Made by a program: the position numbers and the translations under genes
From: Kushneria sinocarnis
GTDB taxonomy: Bacteria > Pseudomonadota > Gammaproteobacteria > Pseudomonadales > Halomonadaceae
Assembly: GCF_003633775.1 (NCBI RefSeq)
Contig: NZ_RBIN01000003.1
Coordinates: 124,001 to 188,000, forward strand
Direction: 5' to 3'
Length of the DNA: 64,000 nt
The notes under the pieces: generated by a model
Seen by the model: the letters and a program-made list of their open reading frames with translations, nothing else
Told to the model about the DNA's origin: nothing
The model's database searches: none
In this document: one piece after another, positions 1-8,260 of the stretch
How positions within the stretch are numbered: the stretch's first letter is position 1
Layout: each line of letters opens with the position of its first letter

Positions 1-168
1 CTTGAGCCGGATATCAGCTGGAATGGTGCGATCGATGAGCGAGGCGATGCTGCCTTCGCCAAGCGTATCCAGCATCGTGGCAATGGCTCGGGTATCGGGG
101 CCGATATGGCGACCGATAAAGGCATCCCGGTGATTCAGATCGGTCAGCGGACGAGCATCAGAAACCAT
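1..168 (-). CDS. gcvP: Glycine dehydrogenase (decarboxylating), P protein; N-terminus only
   Basis: This is the first 56 codons of the pyridoxal-phosphate P protein of the glycine cleavage system, which decarboxylates glycine and passes the aminomethyl group to lipoyl-GcvH. The frame is open to the left edge and reads MVSDARPLTDL, then FIGRHIGP, the hallmark N-terminal motif of GcvP. The ATG at 168 is preceded by AGGATACTTC, a good ribosome-binding site. It lies 137 bases downstream of gcvH on the same strand, so gcvH and gcvP probably form one operon. The catalytic lysine region is outside the window. Confidence 0.93.
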   Translation of the reverse strand, partial: MVSDARPLTDLNHRDAFIGRHIGPDTRAIATMLDTLGEGSIASLIDRTIPADIRLK

Positions 169-277
169 GAAGTATCCTGTCTTCCGAAAGGAAATGGTGC
201 CACGGCACCAGATCGGGTGCCCGGCGTCGAACGGTGCTGTTCGGCACGCCGGGGACATCGGCTACGGGGTAGGAGAG

Positions 278-299
278 CAGCGCCGTGGGCGGCGCTGCC
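278..299 (-). terminator. Hairpin between gcvH and gcvP
   Basis: A perfect 9-bp GC-rich stem (278-286 with 291-299) with a 4-base loop lies seven bases after the gcvH stop and ahead of gcvP. There is no U-run, so it is more likely a partial terminator or an mRNA-stabilising stem that tunes gcvH relative to gcvP than a full stop. Confidence 0.4.
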
Positions 300-305
300 C
301 GGTGA

Positions 306-701
306 TCAGTCGTCGGCGGCCGCCACCAGTTCACTGTAGGCTTCGCTGCTGAGCAGCTTTTCGAGCTCACTGGCATCGTCAAGGCGCAGCTTGATCAGCC
401 AGGCATTGTCGTAAGGGCTCTCGTTGACGCTTTCGGGAGCGTCCTCGAGGGCCTCGTTGATCTCGATTACCTCTCCGCCGAGGGGCGCATAAAGATCGGA
501 AGCTGCCTTGACGGATTCGACCACACCGAACTCCTCGCCGGCCTTCAGGGTTCGGCCGAGCTCGGGAAGTTCGACGAATACCACATCGCCCAGCGACTGC
601 TGGGCATGATCGGTAATGCCGATGGTGGCAGTACCATCCCCGTTGTCCTGAATCCACTCGTGACTATCGGTGTAGTGAAGATTGTCAGGGATCTGGCTCA
701 T
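306..701 (-). CDS. gcvH: Glycine cleavage system H protein
   Basis: This is the lipoyl-carrier protein of the glycine cleavage system, shuttling the aminomethyl intermediate between GcvP, GcvT and Lpd. The 131-residue product has the full family length. It starts MSQIPDNLHYTDSHEW and carries the lipoylation motif ESVKAASD, whose lysine (about residue 64) takes the lipoyl group. The frame extends further upstream, but the ATG at 701 is chosen because AGGATATTCATC directly precedes it and homologues begin here. It is divergent from gcvT and is followed by gcvP on the same strand. Confidence 0.95.
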   Translation of the reverse strand: MSQIPDNLHYTDSHEWIQDNGDGTATIGITDHAQQSLGDVVFVELPELGRTLKAGEEFGVVESVKAASDLYAPLGGEVIEINEALEDAPESVNESPYDNAWLIKLRLDDASELEKLLSSEAYSELVAAADD

Positions 702-1079
702 GATGAATATCCTGTTATTGGTCGAGCCCGCACCGCCGCGGCCGACAAGACCACCTGCGATCACGGAGGTCGCTGACGATACCGTTGCACCGGGATGCGC
801 CCCGGATGGGCAGGGCCATGACTGCGCTGGCAGGCAGAAGTGACCGGAACTGCTGATACAGCGGCATTGTTGCGTGTAACACGGGAGTTTCCGATCGGAA
901 ACTTTTTGCCTATCGTAAGCACCTTCGGCGGTAACGAAAAGGGATCAGACAAAAAAAACGTGCGATCCCCGGCCGGAAGCTGCGGCGAGATGCCGGGAGG
1001 CAACAGGCTGCCCTCCGGGTTCTGTGCTGCTTGCAGCCGGATGCTGCCATTTTCCGTCAATTCCAGGAGACTCGATCCC
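702..1079. other. Divergent gcvH/gcvT intergenic region
   Basis: This 378-base non-coding interval lies between the divergent gcvH and gcvT starts, so it must hold promoters in both directions. It contains a perfect 18-bp palindrome at 886-903 followed by TTTT on the plus strand, a GGGATC...GATCCC stem around an A-tract at 951-968, and a GC-rich stem near 990-1020. On the minus strand a segment near 918-932 reads ACCGCCGAAGGTGC and is followed by AGGCAAAAAG, recalling the conserved core of glycine riboswitches. The required P1 and P3 helices could not be drawn. I see no convincing ORF here. Confidence 0.5.
886..907 (+). terminator. Palindrome with T-run in the gcvT leader
   Basis: A perfect inverted repeat (7-bp stem, GATC loop, AGTTTCC/GGAAACT) at 886-903 is followed by TTTT. 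It resembles a short intrinsic terminator or attenuator about 170 bases upstream of gcvT. It could equally be an operator, because it is a perfect palindrome in a divergent promoter region. Confidence 0.35.
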
Positions 1080-2198
1080 ATGTCCGACGATCTGCTGCAT
1101 ACACCGCTTCATGATCTGCATCAGCAATCAGGAGCGAAGTTCGTGTCCTTTGCCGGTTATGCCATGCCCGTTCAGTTTGCACCGGGGGTCAAGCGCGAGC
1201 ATGAGCATGTCCGCCAGCGGTGCGGTTTGTTCGATGTGTCGCACATGGGGCAAATTCTGCTGCATGGCAGTCAGGTGGCGGCAGCACTCGAACGGGTATC
1301 GCCCATCGATGCCTGCGGACTGAAGGAAGGACGTCAGCGCTACGGCCTCTTTACCAACAACAATGGTGGTCTGCACGATGATTTCATGGCCGTCAATGCC
1401 GGCGACCACTTCTATCTCGTGGTCAATGCCGCTCGTCGCAGTGCCGATCTGGTGCTGTTGCAGACAGGGCTGGGCGAGGGTGTCGAGATCGAGGTGCTGG
1501 AGGACAGGGCGCTGCTGGCCCTGCAGGGGCCTGAAGCACGTGACGTGCTGGGCAGGCTCTGCCCTGAAGTAAAGGACATGGTCTTCATGGATCATCGGCG
1601 TGTCGAAATCGAGAGGATTCCGGTATGGGCCAGCTGCTCAGGGTATACGGGCGAGGATGGTTTCGAACTGTCGGTACCCTCCGATCAGGCCGAGGCGCTT
1701 GCCCGGCGTCTGCTGGCATTCGAAGCGGTCGAGCCGATCGGCCTTGGGGCAAGGGATTCACTGCGACTGGAAGCCGGGCTGTGCCTCTATGGCCATGATC
1801 TTGACGAGACCACGACCCCGGCCGATGCCAGCCTGGGCTGGGCAATCGGCAAGGCCCGACGTCAGGGCGGCGAGCGTGAAGGTGGCTTTCCCGGGGCCGA
1901 TGTCATCCTGACCCAGCTGGCCAATCGGGACAGTCCGCGTATCCGGGTCGGCCTGCTGGGCAGGACACGTACTCCGGTGCGCGAAGGCACGCGACTCCAT
2001 GACAGTGAGGGTACGGAAATCGGCCAGGTCACATCCGGGACCTTCGGCCCCAGTGTGGGAGCGCCGATCGCCATGGCCTATCTGGAGCGCGACTGGGCAG
2101 AGCGCGAGCAGGTCGTGCATGCCGAGGTGCGCGGCAAGCGTCAGCCGATGCAGGTAAGTGCCATGCCCTTTGTGCCGCCGAGGTATTATCGCGGCTGA
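1080..2198 (+). CDS. gcvT: Glycine cleavage system T protein (aminomethyltransferase)
   Basis: This enzyme transfers the methylene group from aminomethyl-GcvH to tetrahydrofolate, releasing ammonia and giving 5,10-methylene-THF. The 372-residue product is full length: a folate-binding GCV_T domain (about 8-260, with FDVSHMGQ near 45 and the YTGEDGFE motif) and a C-terminal barrel domain containing VTSGTFGPS. The reading frame is open from 840, but the ATG at 1080 has CAGGAG 8-12 bases upstream and gives the family N-terminus. It is transcribed away from gcvH-gcvP. Confidence 0.95.
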   Translation: MSDDLLHTPLHDLHQQSGAKFVSFAGYAMPVQFAPGVKREHEHVRQRCGLFDVSHMGQILLHGSQVAAALERVSPIDACGLKEGRQRYGLFTNNNGGLHDDFMAVNAGDHFYLVVNAARRSADLVLLQTGLGEGVEIEVLEDRALLALQGPEARDVLGRLCPEVKDMVFMDHRRVEIERIPVWASCSGYTGEDGFELSVPSDQAEALARRLLAFEAVEPIGLGARDSLRLEAGLCLYGHDLDETTTPADASLGWAIGKARRQGGEREGGFPGADVILTQLANRDSPRIRVGLLGRTRTPVREGTRLHDSEGTEIGQVTSGTFGPSVGAPIAMAYLERDWAEREQVVHAEVRGKRQPMQVSAMPFVPPRYYRG

Positions 2199-2267
2199 TT
2201 TATACCGTTATCCTTGTTGTATGCAAACCAGCTGCCGATCCTGTAGATAGTGAGCGAGAGCAGGTAA

Positions 2268-2291
2268 CAGGCGGGGAGCTTACCCCGCCTG
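2268..2291. terminator. Hairpin between convergent gcvT and PAP2 gene
   Basis: A perfect 9-bp stem, CAGGCGGGG with CCCCGCCTG, closes a 6-base loop and spans the stop codon of the leftward PAP2 gene, 70 bases after gcvT. It is placed to act as a bidirectional terminator for the two convergent genes, although U-runs are weak on both sides. Confidence 0.5.
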
Positions 2292-2858
2292 AAGAGTGGC
2301 AGGCAGCAGGGCGGTCAGCCAGGTGATGATGCCGACCCAGGCTTCGGCCAGCAAAAAGCCGATCAGCGCACCGGCCGCAACGTCGGTCAGATAGTGCAGC
2401 CCCAGGATTACCCGCGACAGCATGACCAGAATGGCAAACGGCAGCACCACGAGCAGCAGTATCGGCACATAGGTGGCAAACAGGGTGGTGAACATGACGG
2501 CATGCAGGGTATGGCCACTGGGAAAGCTGTAGCGATCCAGCGGTGGCATGGTGCAGGGAATCTCGAAGGAGATATAGGGTCGTTCACGGCACAGCCTGTT
2601 CTTGACGAAACGGTAGAACAACCCCCCGACGGCTGCGGAAAGCCCGAAACAGACCGCCAGCAGCCAGCCGTACAGCCCCCGGAAGATGGGGACGGTAAAG
2701 CATAGCGCGATCCATGCAGGAGCATCGCCCAGCCGGCTGGCCAGCCGCAATACCCGCAGCAGCGGACGATAGGCTCCCAGGCGGGCCAGCCGGTTGCAGG
2801 CCTTCCATTCAAGCGTATCCAGCCGCTTAAATACCGGATATACGCGCTCTTCTCGCAC
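2280..2858 (-). CDS. PAP2-family membrane phosphatase
   Basis: A 192-residue integral membrane phosphatase of the type-2 phosphatidic acid phosphatase family. All three signature motifs are visible: K-x6-RP (KNRLCRERP, about 89-97), PSGH (in YSFPSGHT, about 113-116) and SR-x5-H-x3-D (SRVILGLHYLTD). There are about five hydrophobic segments. Likely substrates are lipid phosphates such as undecaprenyl pyrophosphate, phosphatidate or phosphatidylglycerophosphate; the sequence does not discriminate. The start overlaps the end of the upstream glycosyltransferase by 32 bases, implying coupled expression in an envelope-lipid cluster. Confidence 0.88.
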   Translation of the reverse strand: MREERVYPVFKRLDTLEWKACNRLARLGAYRPLLRVLRLASRLGDAPAWIALCFTVPIFRGLYGWLLAVCFGLSAAVGGLFYRFVKNRLCRERPYISFEIPCTMPPLDRYSFPSGHTLHAVMFTTLFATYVPILLLVVLPFAILVMLSRVILGLHYLTDVAAGALIGFLLAEAWVGIITWLTALLPATLQAG

Positions 2859-4035
2859 CGGTCACCTCCTGTGCCTGGGATAGATATTCGATGAAGGCAT
2901 CGCCGATGCTTGGCCACGCCAGTGCCCTGACCCGTTCCCGAGCTGCTGCTCCCAGGCTCTTTACGAGTGCCTTGTCGTCGCTGAGTGCCGTCGCTGTCGC
3001 GATGAATGCGTTCGGGTCCCGCAGGGGGACCAGTCGTCCATCATGACCATCGCTGATCAGCTCTCCTGCTGCTGCATAGTCGAAGGCGACCACGGCAAGG
3101 CCGCTGGCCATCGCCTCGGTCACCACATTGCCGAAGGTTTCCGACAGCGAGGGAAACAGAAACATGTCGGCACTGGCATAGTAGCGTGTCAGGGCTTCTC
3201 CGCGCTGGAAACCGGCAAAATTGACCCACGGCAGCCGCTCCTCGAGCTGGGCACGCAGCGGGCCATCGCCTACCAGCACCGCGCATAGTGCGGGATGGCG
3301 CTGGCGCAGGGCATTGAGCGTGCGCTCGAGCAGCTCGACATTCTTTTCGGCGGCCAGCCTGCCGACATGCAGTATGACCGGCGTCTCCGCTGGGGCATGC
3401 CACTCCCGGCGGAGAGCCGGGCTGCGCTTGTCGGGCGTGAATTGCCGACAGTCCAGTCCGCGACCGAGTACCCGGACGTTGTCGTATCCCTGACTCGTCA
3501 GAGTATGGGCCTGCCCGCTGGTTGGCACCAGTGTCATCAGGGTCCGGTTATGGAAGTGTCGCAGAAAGGGTCTGACCAGCGGCCTCAGGATCTGCAGCAG
3601 GATGTAGTAACGGCTGTACTGATCGAAGTTGGTATGATAGCCGCTGATGATTGGAAGGTTCAGCCGCCGGGCCACATGCAGGGCAGCCATGCCCAGTGGT
3701 CCTTCGGTAGCGATATAGACGACATCGGGAGGGCTGGTTGTCCAGAACTGACGCAGTTGCCTTACCGCCGGCATGCCCATGCTCACGCCGTCATAATCGG
3801 GAATCGGGATGGCCCGTACCTGCAGTTCCTCGCTCATCATCGCCGCCGTCGTGTGATCTTTCGGGCGGGGTCGAATCAGCTGAACCCTGAAGTCCCGTTC
3901 GATCAGGTGCCGGGCGAGATGATGCAGTGTATGCGTGACGCCATTGATTTCGGGCAGCCAGGTTTCACTGACGAAGGCGATACGTGTCCGGGGGGCGGGC
4001 TGTTCGACCGCAACCGAGGATGGCGGCTTGTCCAT
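2827..4035 (-). CDS. Glycosyltransferase family 4, MgtA-like
   Basis: A GT-B fold glycosyltransferase related to GDP-mannose-dependent alpha-mannosyltransferases (MgtA type), expected at the inner membrane acting on a lipid acceptor. The N-terminal acceptor domain has PEINGVTHTL. The C-terminal donor domain has LHVGRLAAEKN, LVGDGPLR and an E-x7-E region in SETFGNVVTEAMASG. The start at 4035 gives 402 residues, with AGGAG 15 bases upstream; an in-frame ATG at 4086 is an alternative. The 3' end overlaps the PAP2 gene, pointing to a shared role in glycolipid or undecaprenyl metabolism. The substrate is inferred only. Confidence 0.8.
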   Translation of the reverse strand: MDKPPSSVAVEQPAPRTRIAFVSETWLPEINGVTHTLHHLARHLIERDFRVQLIRPRPKDHTTAAMMSEELQVRAIPIPDYDGVSMGMPAVRQLRQFWTTSPPDVVYIATEGPLGMAALHVARRLNLPIISGYHTNFDQYSRYYILLQILRPLVRPFLRHFHNRTLMTLVPTSGQAHTLTSQGYDNVRVLGRGLDCRQFTPDKRSPALRREWHAPAETPVILHVGRLAAEKNVELLERTLNALRQRHPALCAVLVGDGPLRAQLEERLPWVNFAGFQRGEALTRYYASADMFLFPSLSETFGNVVTEAMASGLAVVAFDYAAAGELISDGHDGRLVPLRDPNAFIATATALSDDKALVKSLGAAARERVRALAWPSIGDAFIEYLSQAQEVTGARRARISGI

Positions 4036-4163
4036 GACGACGGCACGATGCTCCTGTGACCGTTCGATATTATTGCACGGGCTCATGATATCGCATGTTG
4101 CCTGAATATGATGCGGTAGATAATGATGCCTGCTCCCTGATGTCGCAGATACCCGTGACCCCG

Positions 4164-5060
4164 TTATTTCAGCAGTCGGTCGGGATTGACGGGGCGGCCG
4201 GCATGACGAATGTCGAACAGCAGATCGAAACGACCGGTGCTGGCGGAATTGGCGACGCTGCAGATGGGGGTGCCGGTGCTGATCCGCTTGCCTTCCTGAA
4301 CCTTCAGCTGGTCGCACTGGGCATAAACGGTCTGCAGGTTGTGTTCGTGATGCACGATGATCACGCCACCCAGATGGCGCATGGTACCGGCAAACCTGAC
4401 CGTTCCAGCGGCGACCGCCCGGGCAGTGCGGTCACGCCCGGCGGCGATGATCATGGGTTGCAGCTGCCCCCGCTGGTCGGGCCCGAAATGTCGCTTGACG
4501 CTCCCTCCCTGAAGTGGCCATGGCCAGTTGCCTACTCCCGAGGGCAGGGGCTCGGTGCTCTGCCGCGCTGGCTGTCGAGTCGGGGCAGGCCGGGCGCGTC
4601 GACTGCTGCCGCTCGAGGCGGCCTTGCCTACCGGGACGGTGATCATGTGGCCGATGGCCAGATGCTGGTCATCCAGCCTGGCATTGGCGCTGCGAATATC
4701 CGCAACGCTGCTGTTGAACCGTCGGGCAATGGCCGAGATGGTGTCGCCCGGACGAATGCGATACCGGTAGCGTCCATTGCCGGGTGCTCGTTCATCCCCA
4801 CCGGGAAGCAGCAGTTGCTGACCGACCCGCAGTTGCCTGGCGCTGGTGCCCGGGTTGAAGCGCTGCAGTCGCAGCAGCGGAATGCCGGCCTGGCGTGCAA
4901 TCCCGGATAGCGTGTCGCCGCGCTGTACCGTGATCCAGCCCGGACGATCGGAAGGCCCTGACAGCCCGGCACAACCTGTCAGCAGTAGCAGGGCGAGCAG
5001 TATCAGGACTCGCGGGATGATAACTGTTGATCCTTTTCCTGCCAGACTGCATTGACCCAT
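4164..5060 (-). CDS. NlpD-like lipoprotein: two LysM domains and a degenerate LytM (M23) domain
   Basis: The product (298 residues) has a lipoprotein signal (LLLLTGC, lipid-accepting Cys at about residue 30), two LysM peptidoglycan-binding repeats (VQRGDTLSGIARQ and IRPGDTISAIARR) and a C-terminal LytM domain. Active LytM enzymes coordinate zinc through H-x3-D and H-x-H. Here the first pair is absent and the last reads FDLLFDIR, so the domain should be inactive, as in NlpD and EnvC, which activate amidases. It is therefore best called an NlpD-like amidase-activator candidate. It overlaps the end of the upstream acyltransferase by 58 bases if the ATG at 5060 is used. Confidence 0.82.
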   Translation of the reverse strand: MGQCSLAGKGSTVIIPRVLILLALLLLTGCAGLSGPSDRPGWITVQRGDTLSGIARQAGIPLLRLQRFNPGTSARQLRVGQQLLLPGGDERAPGNGRYRYRIRPGDTISAIARRFNSSVADIRSANARLDDQHLAIGHMITVPVGKAASSGSSRRARPAPTRQPARQSTEPLPSGVGNWPWPLQGGSVKRHFGPDQRGQLQPMIIAAGRDRTARAVAAGTVRFAGTMRHLGGVIIVHHEHNLQTVYAQCDQLKVQEGKRISTGTPICSVANSASTGRFDLLFDIRHAGRPVNPDRLLK

Positions 5061-5875
5061 GCCTGAAAGCGTTCCCGATAAGCCGTGTCATTGAAATAGT
5101 CTCCCTCCCGCATCCATGACGGAATGTCGAGATGGCGAGCACTCAGATGGATGGTGCCCGAGCGCCCGCACAGAAAGGCGCCGAAGCCGGAGCAGCCGTT
5201 ACGATAATCCAGGGTGACATCGATGATGCCCGCCAGCCGGTCGCCCAGCAGGTCAATGACCTGAGCACAGCCGCCGGCACGAGGACGCAGCAGATGCTGG
5301 TAGGGGCTCTGCTGGTGGCGGTGCTTGTCACGGGTGAAACGTGTCCCCTCGAGGAAGTTGTAGATGGCCATCGGCCGCTGGCGGGCATTGGCACACATGC
5401 GCCGGGTCGCCTGGCGATCGCGCTGGGCCAGCCCGGGATTGCGTCTGATCTGCTCGCGCGAGTAACGCCCGACGAAGGGAAATTCGAGCGCCCACCAGGC
5501 CAGCCCCATGACAGGCAGCCAGAGCAGCTCGCGCTTGATGAAGAAACGGGGGGTGGGCAGCCGACGGGTCAGGGCGTACTGCAGCACGAAGATGTCGGTC
5601 CAGCTGCGATGGTTGGCAATCACCAGCCACCACTGCTCGGAAGAGAGCGAGTCCGTCAGCTCGATTCTGAAATCGGGTTTCAGCCAGTAGCGAATCCAGA
5701 GATTGTTGGTGGCAATCCAGCCGTTGGCGAGCCACTCCAGAGCGCTCAGCAGGTGAGGCTTCAGCCATGCCACGGGGAGCAGCTTGATCAGTGCCAGCAC
5801 GATCAGCGGCGGGCACCACAGCAGTGTATTGAGTGTCAGCAGCACAAGGCTGACAGCACCTTTGATGAGCGACAT
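5003..5875 (-). CDS. YihG-like 1-acylglycerol-3-phosphate acyltransferase
   Basis: A PlsC-fold acyltransferase of 290 residues. Two hydrophobic segments at the N-terminus (about 5-35) anchor it to the membrane. The catalytic H-x4-D motif is NHRSWTD (about residue 88) and the acceptor-binding motif is FLEGTRFT (about 175). Length and the NHRSWTDIF context match YihG/YcjX-neighbour type acyltransferases rather than the shorter PlsC. It probably acylates lysophosphatidic acid or a related lysolipid. The downstream LytM lipoprotein starts inside its 3' end. Confidence 0.82.
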   Translation of the reverse strand: MSLIKGAVSLVLLTLNTLLWCPPLIVLALIKLLPVAWLKPHLLSALEWLANGWIATNNLWIRYWLKPDFRIELTDSLSSEQWWLVIANHRSWTDIFVLQYALTRRLPTPRFFIKRELLWLPVMGLAWWALEFPFVGRYSREQIRRNPGLAQRDRQATRRMCANARQRPMAIYNFLEGTRFTRDKHRHQQSPYQHLLRPRAGGCAQVIDLLGDRLAGIIDVTLDYRNGCSGFGAFLCGRSGTIHLSARHLDIPSWMREGDYFNDTAYRERFQAWVNAVWQEKDQQLSSRES

Positions 5876-6018
5876 GGCTGATTCGCTTCAACCCATTGCA
5901 GCAGAAATGAGCGTCCGGTGATGATCCCGAACGGTGTTCATCGTAATGGATGAGCCCCTGGCTGCCCAGCACTCGGCGCAATTTGCCCAGTCACCCTGTT
6001 CAATGACTCTGCCGCCAC

Positions 6019-6024
6019 TACAAT
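6019..6024 (+). promoter_or_regulatory. Candidate -10 element for the MFS gene
   Basis: TACAAT matches the sigma-70 -10 consensus at five of six positions. It overlaps the most upstream in-frame ATG (6023) of the MFS gene, which argues that translation really starts further downstream at the TTG at 6092. No clear -35 is seen. Confidence 0.35.
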
Positions 6025-6091
6025 GGGCGGCGCCATGAGGGCCGGGACCCGGCTCCGGAGTTTTCTTCATCATCTGCACGCGAGGTGTCAC

Positions 6092-7363
6092 TTGCGCAGT
6101 CTGCCCAGGACGCTGCCCATTCTGTTTCTGTGTGAAATCTTCTTTCTGCTCGGTCACGGCCTGATCATGACCCTGCTGGGAGTGCGGATGTCACTCGAGG
6201 GCTTTCCCTCCCAGATGGCCGGGCTGCTGATGTCGAGCTTCTCGCTGGGCTTCGTGCTGGGCAGTTATGCGCTGGAAAAGCGCATCCGCTCGGTAGGTCA
6301 TATCCGGGTGTTTGCGGCCTGTGCCGCGGTACTGGCCATCACCGCGCTGCTGCACGGCCTGTGGGTCAACCCCTGGGCATGGCTGGTCTGGCGTGTCTTC
6401 GGCGGGGCCGCGACCGCCGGCATGCTGATGGTCATGGAGTCCTGGGTATCGGGAGAGTCCAGCAACGAGAATCGCGGTCGGGTGCTGGGCTGGTACATGG
6501 TTATTTCGACCACCTCGCTGGCGGGCGGTCAGTGGCTGCTCAACATGGCCGACCCGGCCACCATGATCCTGTTCACCATTACCGGCATCCTCTTTACCCT
6601 GTCGCTGGTACCACTGTCGATTCATCGCATTCACGGGCCCTCGCAGAGCAGTCACGACATCGCGCTCAAGCTGCCGCTGAAGACGCTCTATCGACGCGCT
6701 CCGGTAGGGCTGGTGGGGGCCTTCATTGCCGGCATGATGGTACAGGCCTTCTTTGCCATGACTCCCTATTACGGGCAGGAAATCGGCCTTTCAACCGGTC
6801 AGACGGCCCGTTTCATGTCGATTACCACCCTGGTGGCACTGGTCGCGCAGTGGACGCTGGGCCGGGTTTCGGACCGATTCGATCGCCGCAAGGTCATCCT
6901 GTTCATGACCCTGGTAATGACGGTTTCCGGAGCGCTGATTACCGTCGTGGCCCGCTTCGACTACCTGATCCTGCTGATCGCGGCCTGTCTGCATACGGCC
7001 ATGCTGCATACGCTGTATTCGATGAGTCTGGCCCATACCAATGACTGGCTGGAGCCGGAAGAGACCATTCAGGCCAATGGCAAGCTGCTGATCTGGTATG
7101 GCATCGGGTCGGTCATCGGGCCCTATACCGCCTCGCTGGCGATGGAGGTTTTCGGGCCCGCCGGGTTGTGGCTTTTCCTGGGGAGCGCTTCGCTGAGCCT
7201 GGCGCTGTTCGTGATGAGCCGGCTGCGTGGCCGCCGCAGCTGGCAGCCCGAGATTGCGCAGGAGCCGTGGGTACCCATGGCGCCGGTGGAGAGTACCCAC
7301 TATGTCGATCTTGATCCCCGTTATGAGCCCCGCCAGCTGGAGCTCGAACTGGACAGCGCGTAA
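6092..7363 (+). CDS. MFS transporter (YcaD-like)
   Basis: A major facilitator superfamily permease with about 12 hydrophobic segments. Typical features are the loop-2 region after LGVRMSLEG, a cytoplasmic loop ENRGRVLGWYM and the second-half motif GRVSDRFDRRK. Substrate is unknown; the overall layout resembles YcaD-type MFS proteins. The TTG at 6092 is chosen because GAGGTG lies five bases upstream and gives a 423-residue protein whose N-terminus runs straight into helix 1. In-frame ATGs at 6023 and 6035 have no ribosome-binding site. The soluble acidic C-terminal tail (about 30 residues) contains several Tyr and Glu. Confidence 0.83.
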   Translation: MRSLPRTLPILFLCEIFFLLGHGLIMTLLGVRMSLEGFPSQMAGLLMSSFSLGFVLGSYALEKRIRSVGHIRVFAACAAVLAITALLHGLWVNPWAWLVWRVFGGAATAGMLMVMESWVSGESSNENRGRVLGWYMVISTTSLAGGQWLLNMADPATMILFTITGILFTLSLVPLSIHRIHGPSQSSHDIALKLPLKTLYRRAPVGLVGAFIAGMMVQAFFAMTPYYGQEIGLSTGQTARFMSITTLVALVAQWTLGRVSDRFDRRKVILFMTLVMTVSGALITVVARFDYLILLIAACLHTAMLHTLYSMSLAHTNDWLEPEETIQANGKLLIWYGIGSVIGPYTASLAMEVFGPAGLWLFLGSASLSLALFVMSRLRGRRSWQPEIAQEPWVPMAPVESTHYVDLDPRYEPRQLELELDSA

Positions 7364-7379
7364 TACGGCAGCGGCAGGC

Positions 7380-8222
7380 TCAGCCCTGCAGTACCTGATC
7401 GATGGCACGCTCGACGGCACCGCGATAGCCGCCGCCAAACATCAGCAGATGGTTGAGCAGCGGATAGAGCTGAAAGAGGGTGCGGCGCAGCGGCCAGTCG
7501 TCAGGAGCTGCGCCGTCCCAGTAGGCCTCGAAGGTCTCTTCGGGCGGGGCACCGAAGAGCTCCAGTGCGGCCAGGTCAACATCGGGATAGTGCCGGTAGA
7601 CGGCCGGATCGATGAGTGCCGGACCGCGTTCGCAGAAATGAACGTTGCCGAGCCAAAGATCACCGTGCAGCAGGCTGGCCGGTACATCGGGCAGCCATGC
7701 CTCGAGGCCGTGCGCCAGCCGTTCGAGCCGCTCGAAACCGGCACGGTCCAGTCCGCCCTGATCACGACAGGCGCGTCCCAGGGGGAGCAGGCGGCACTCG
7801 CGCTGAAAGACCCGGCCATCGGCATGCCGGGTATTGACCTGCCGGGTGTTGCCGGCGGCATTGTCCACCGACCAGCCGTGTTCGTCGGCCGTATTGGCAT
7901 GCAGCTGGCGCAGCCCTTCCCCGAGGCGGGTAGCGCTTCGGGCCGTTCCCCGGGCCGGGGCCAGATACTCCATCACCAGCACATCATCGAAGACACCCAG
8001 CAGTTCCGGAACGATCAGATCGGTGCCGGCGTCGCGCAGCGCCTGCAGGCCATCGGCCTCAGCCTGGATGGCATAGGCAGTGGCATGCTTGACGACCACG
8101 CTTCCCTGGTTGGTATCCACCCGCCACAGCTCGCCGATGTCGCCACCGCTGAGTGGCTGAGGTCGGCCGGTGGGGGTCAGGTCGAGCTGTTCGATGATGG
8201 CAATGGGATCAGGTTGGGCCAT
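7380..8222 (-). CDS. Fructosamine kinase family protein
   Basis: A 280-residue aminoglycoside-kinase-like enzyme of the fructosamine-3-kinase/ketosamine-3-kinase family, which phosphorylates sugar adducts on proteins or small amines so that they fall off (deglycation). Visible motifs are the ATP-site region VVVKHATAYAIQAEADGL, the catalytic loop LLHGDLWLGNV (about 186-196) and the metal-binding DPAVY shortly after. It is convergent with the MFS gene (16-base gap). The physiological substrate in bacteria of this group is not established. Confidence 0.87.
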   Translation of the reverse strand: MAQPDPIAIIEQLDLTPTGRPQPLSGGDIGELWRVDTNQGSVVVKHATAYAIQAEADGLQALRDAGTDLIVPELLGVFDDVLVMEYLAPARGTARSATRLGEGLRQLHANTADEHGWSVDNAAGNTRQVNTRHADGRVFQRECRLLPLGRACRDQGGLDRAGFERLERLAHGLEAWLPDVPASLLHGDLWLGNVHFCERGPALIDPAVYRHYPDVDLAALELFGAPPEETFEAYWDGAAPDDWPLRRTLFQLYPLLNHLLMFGGGYRGAVERAIDQVLQG

Positions 8223-8260
8223 GCCTGCTTCTCCTGATTGGCGAATGAGAAGACCTGCTT

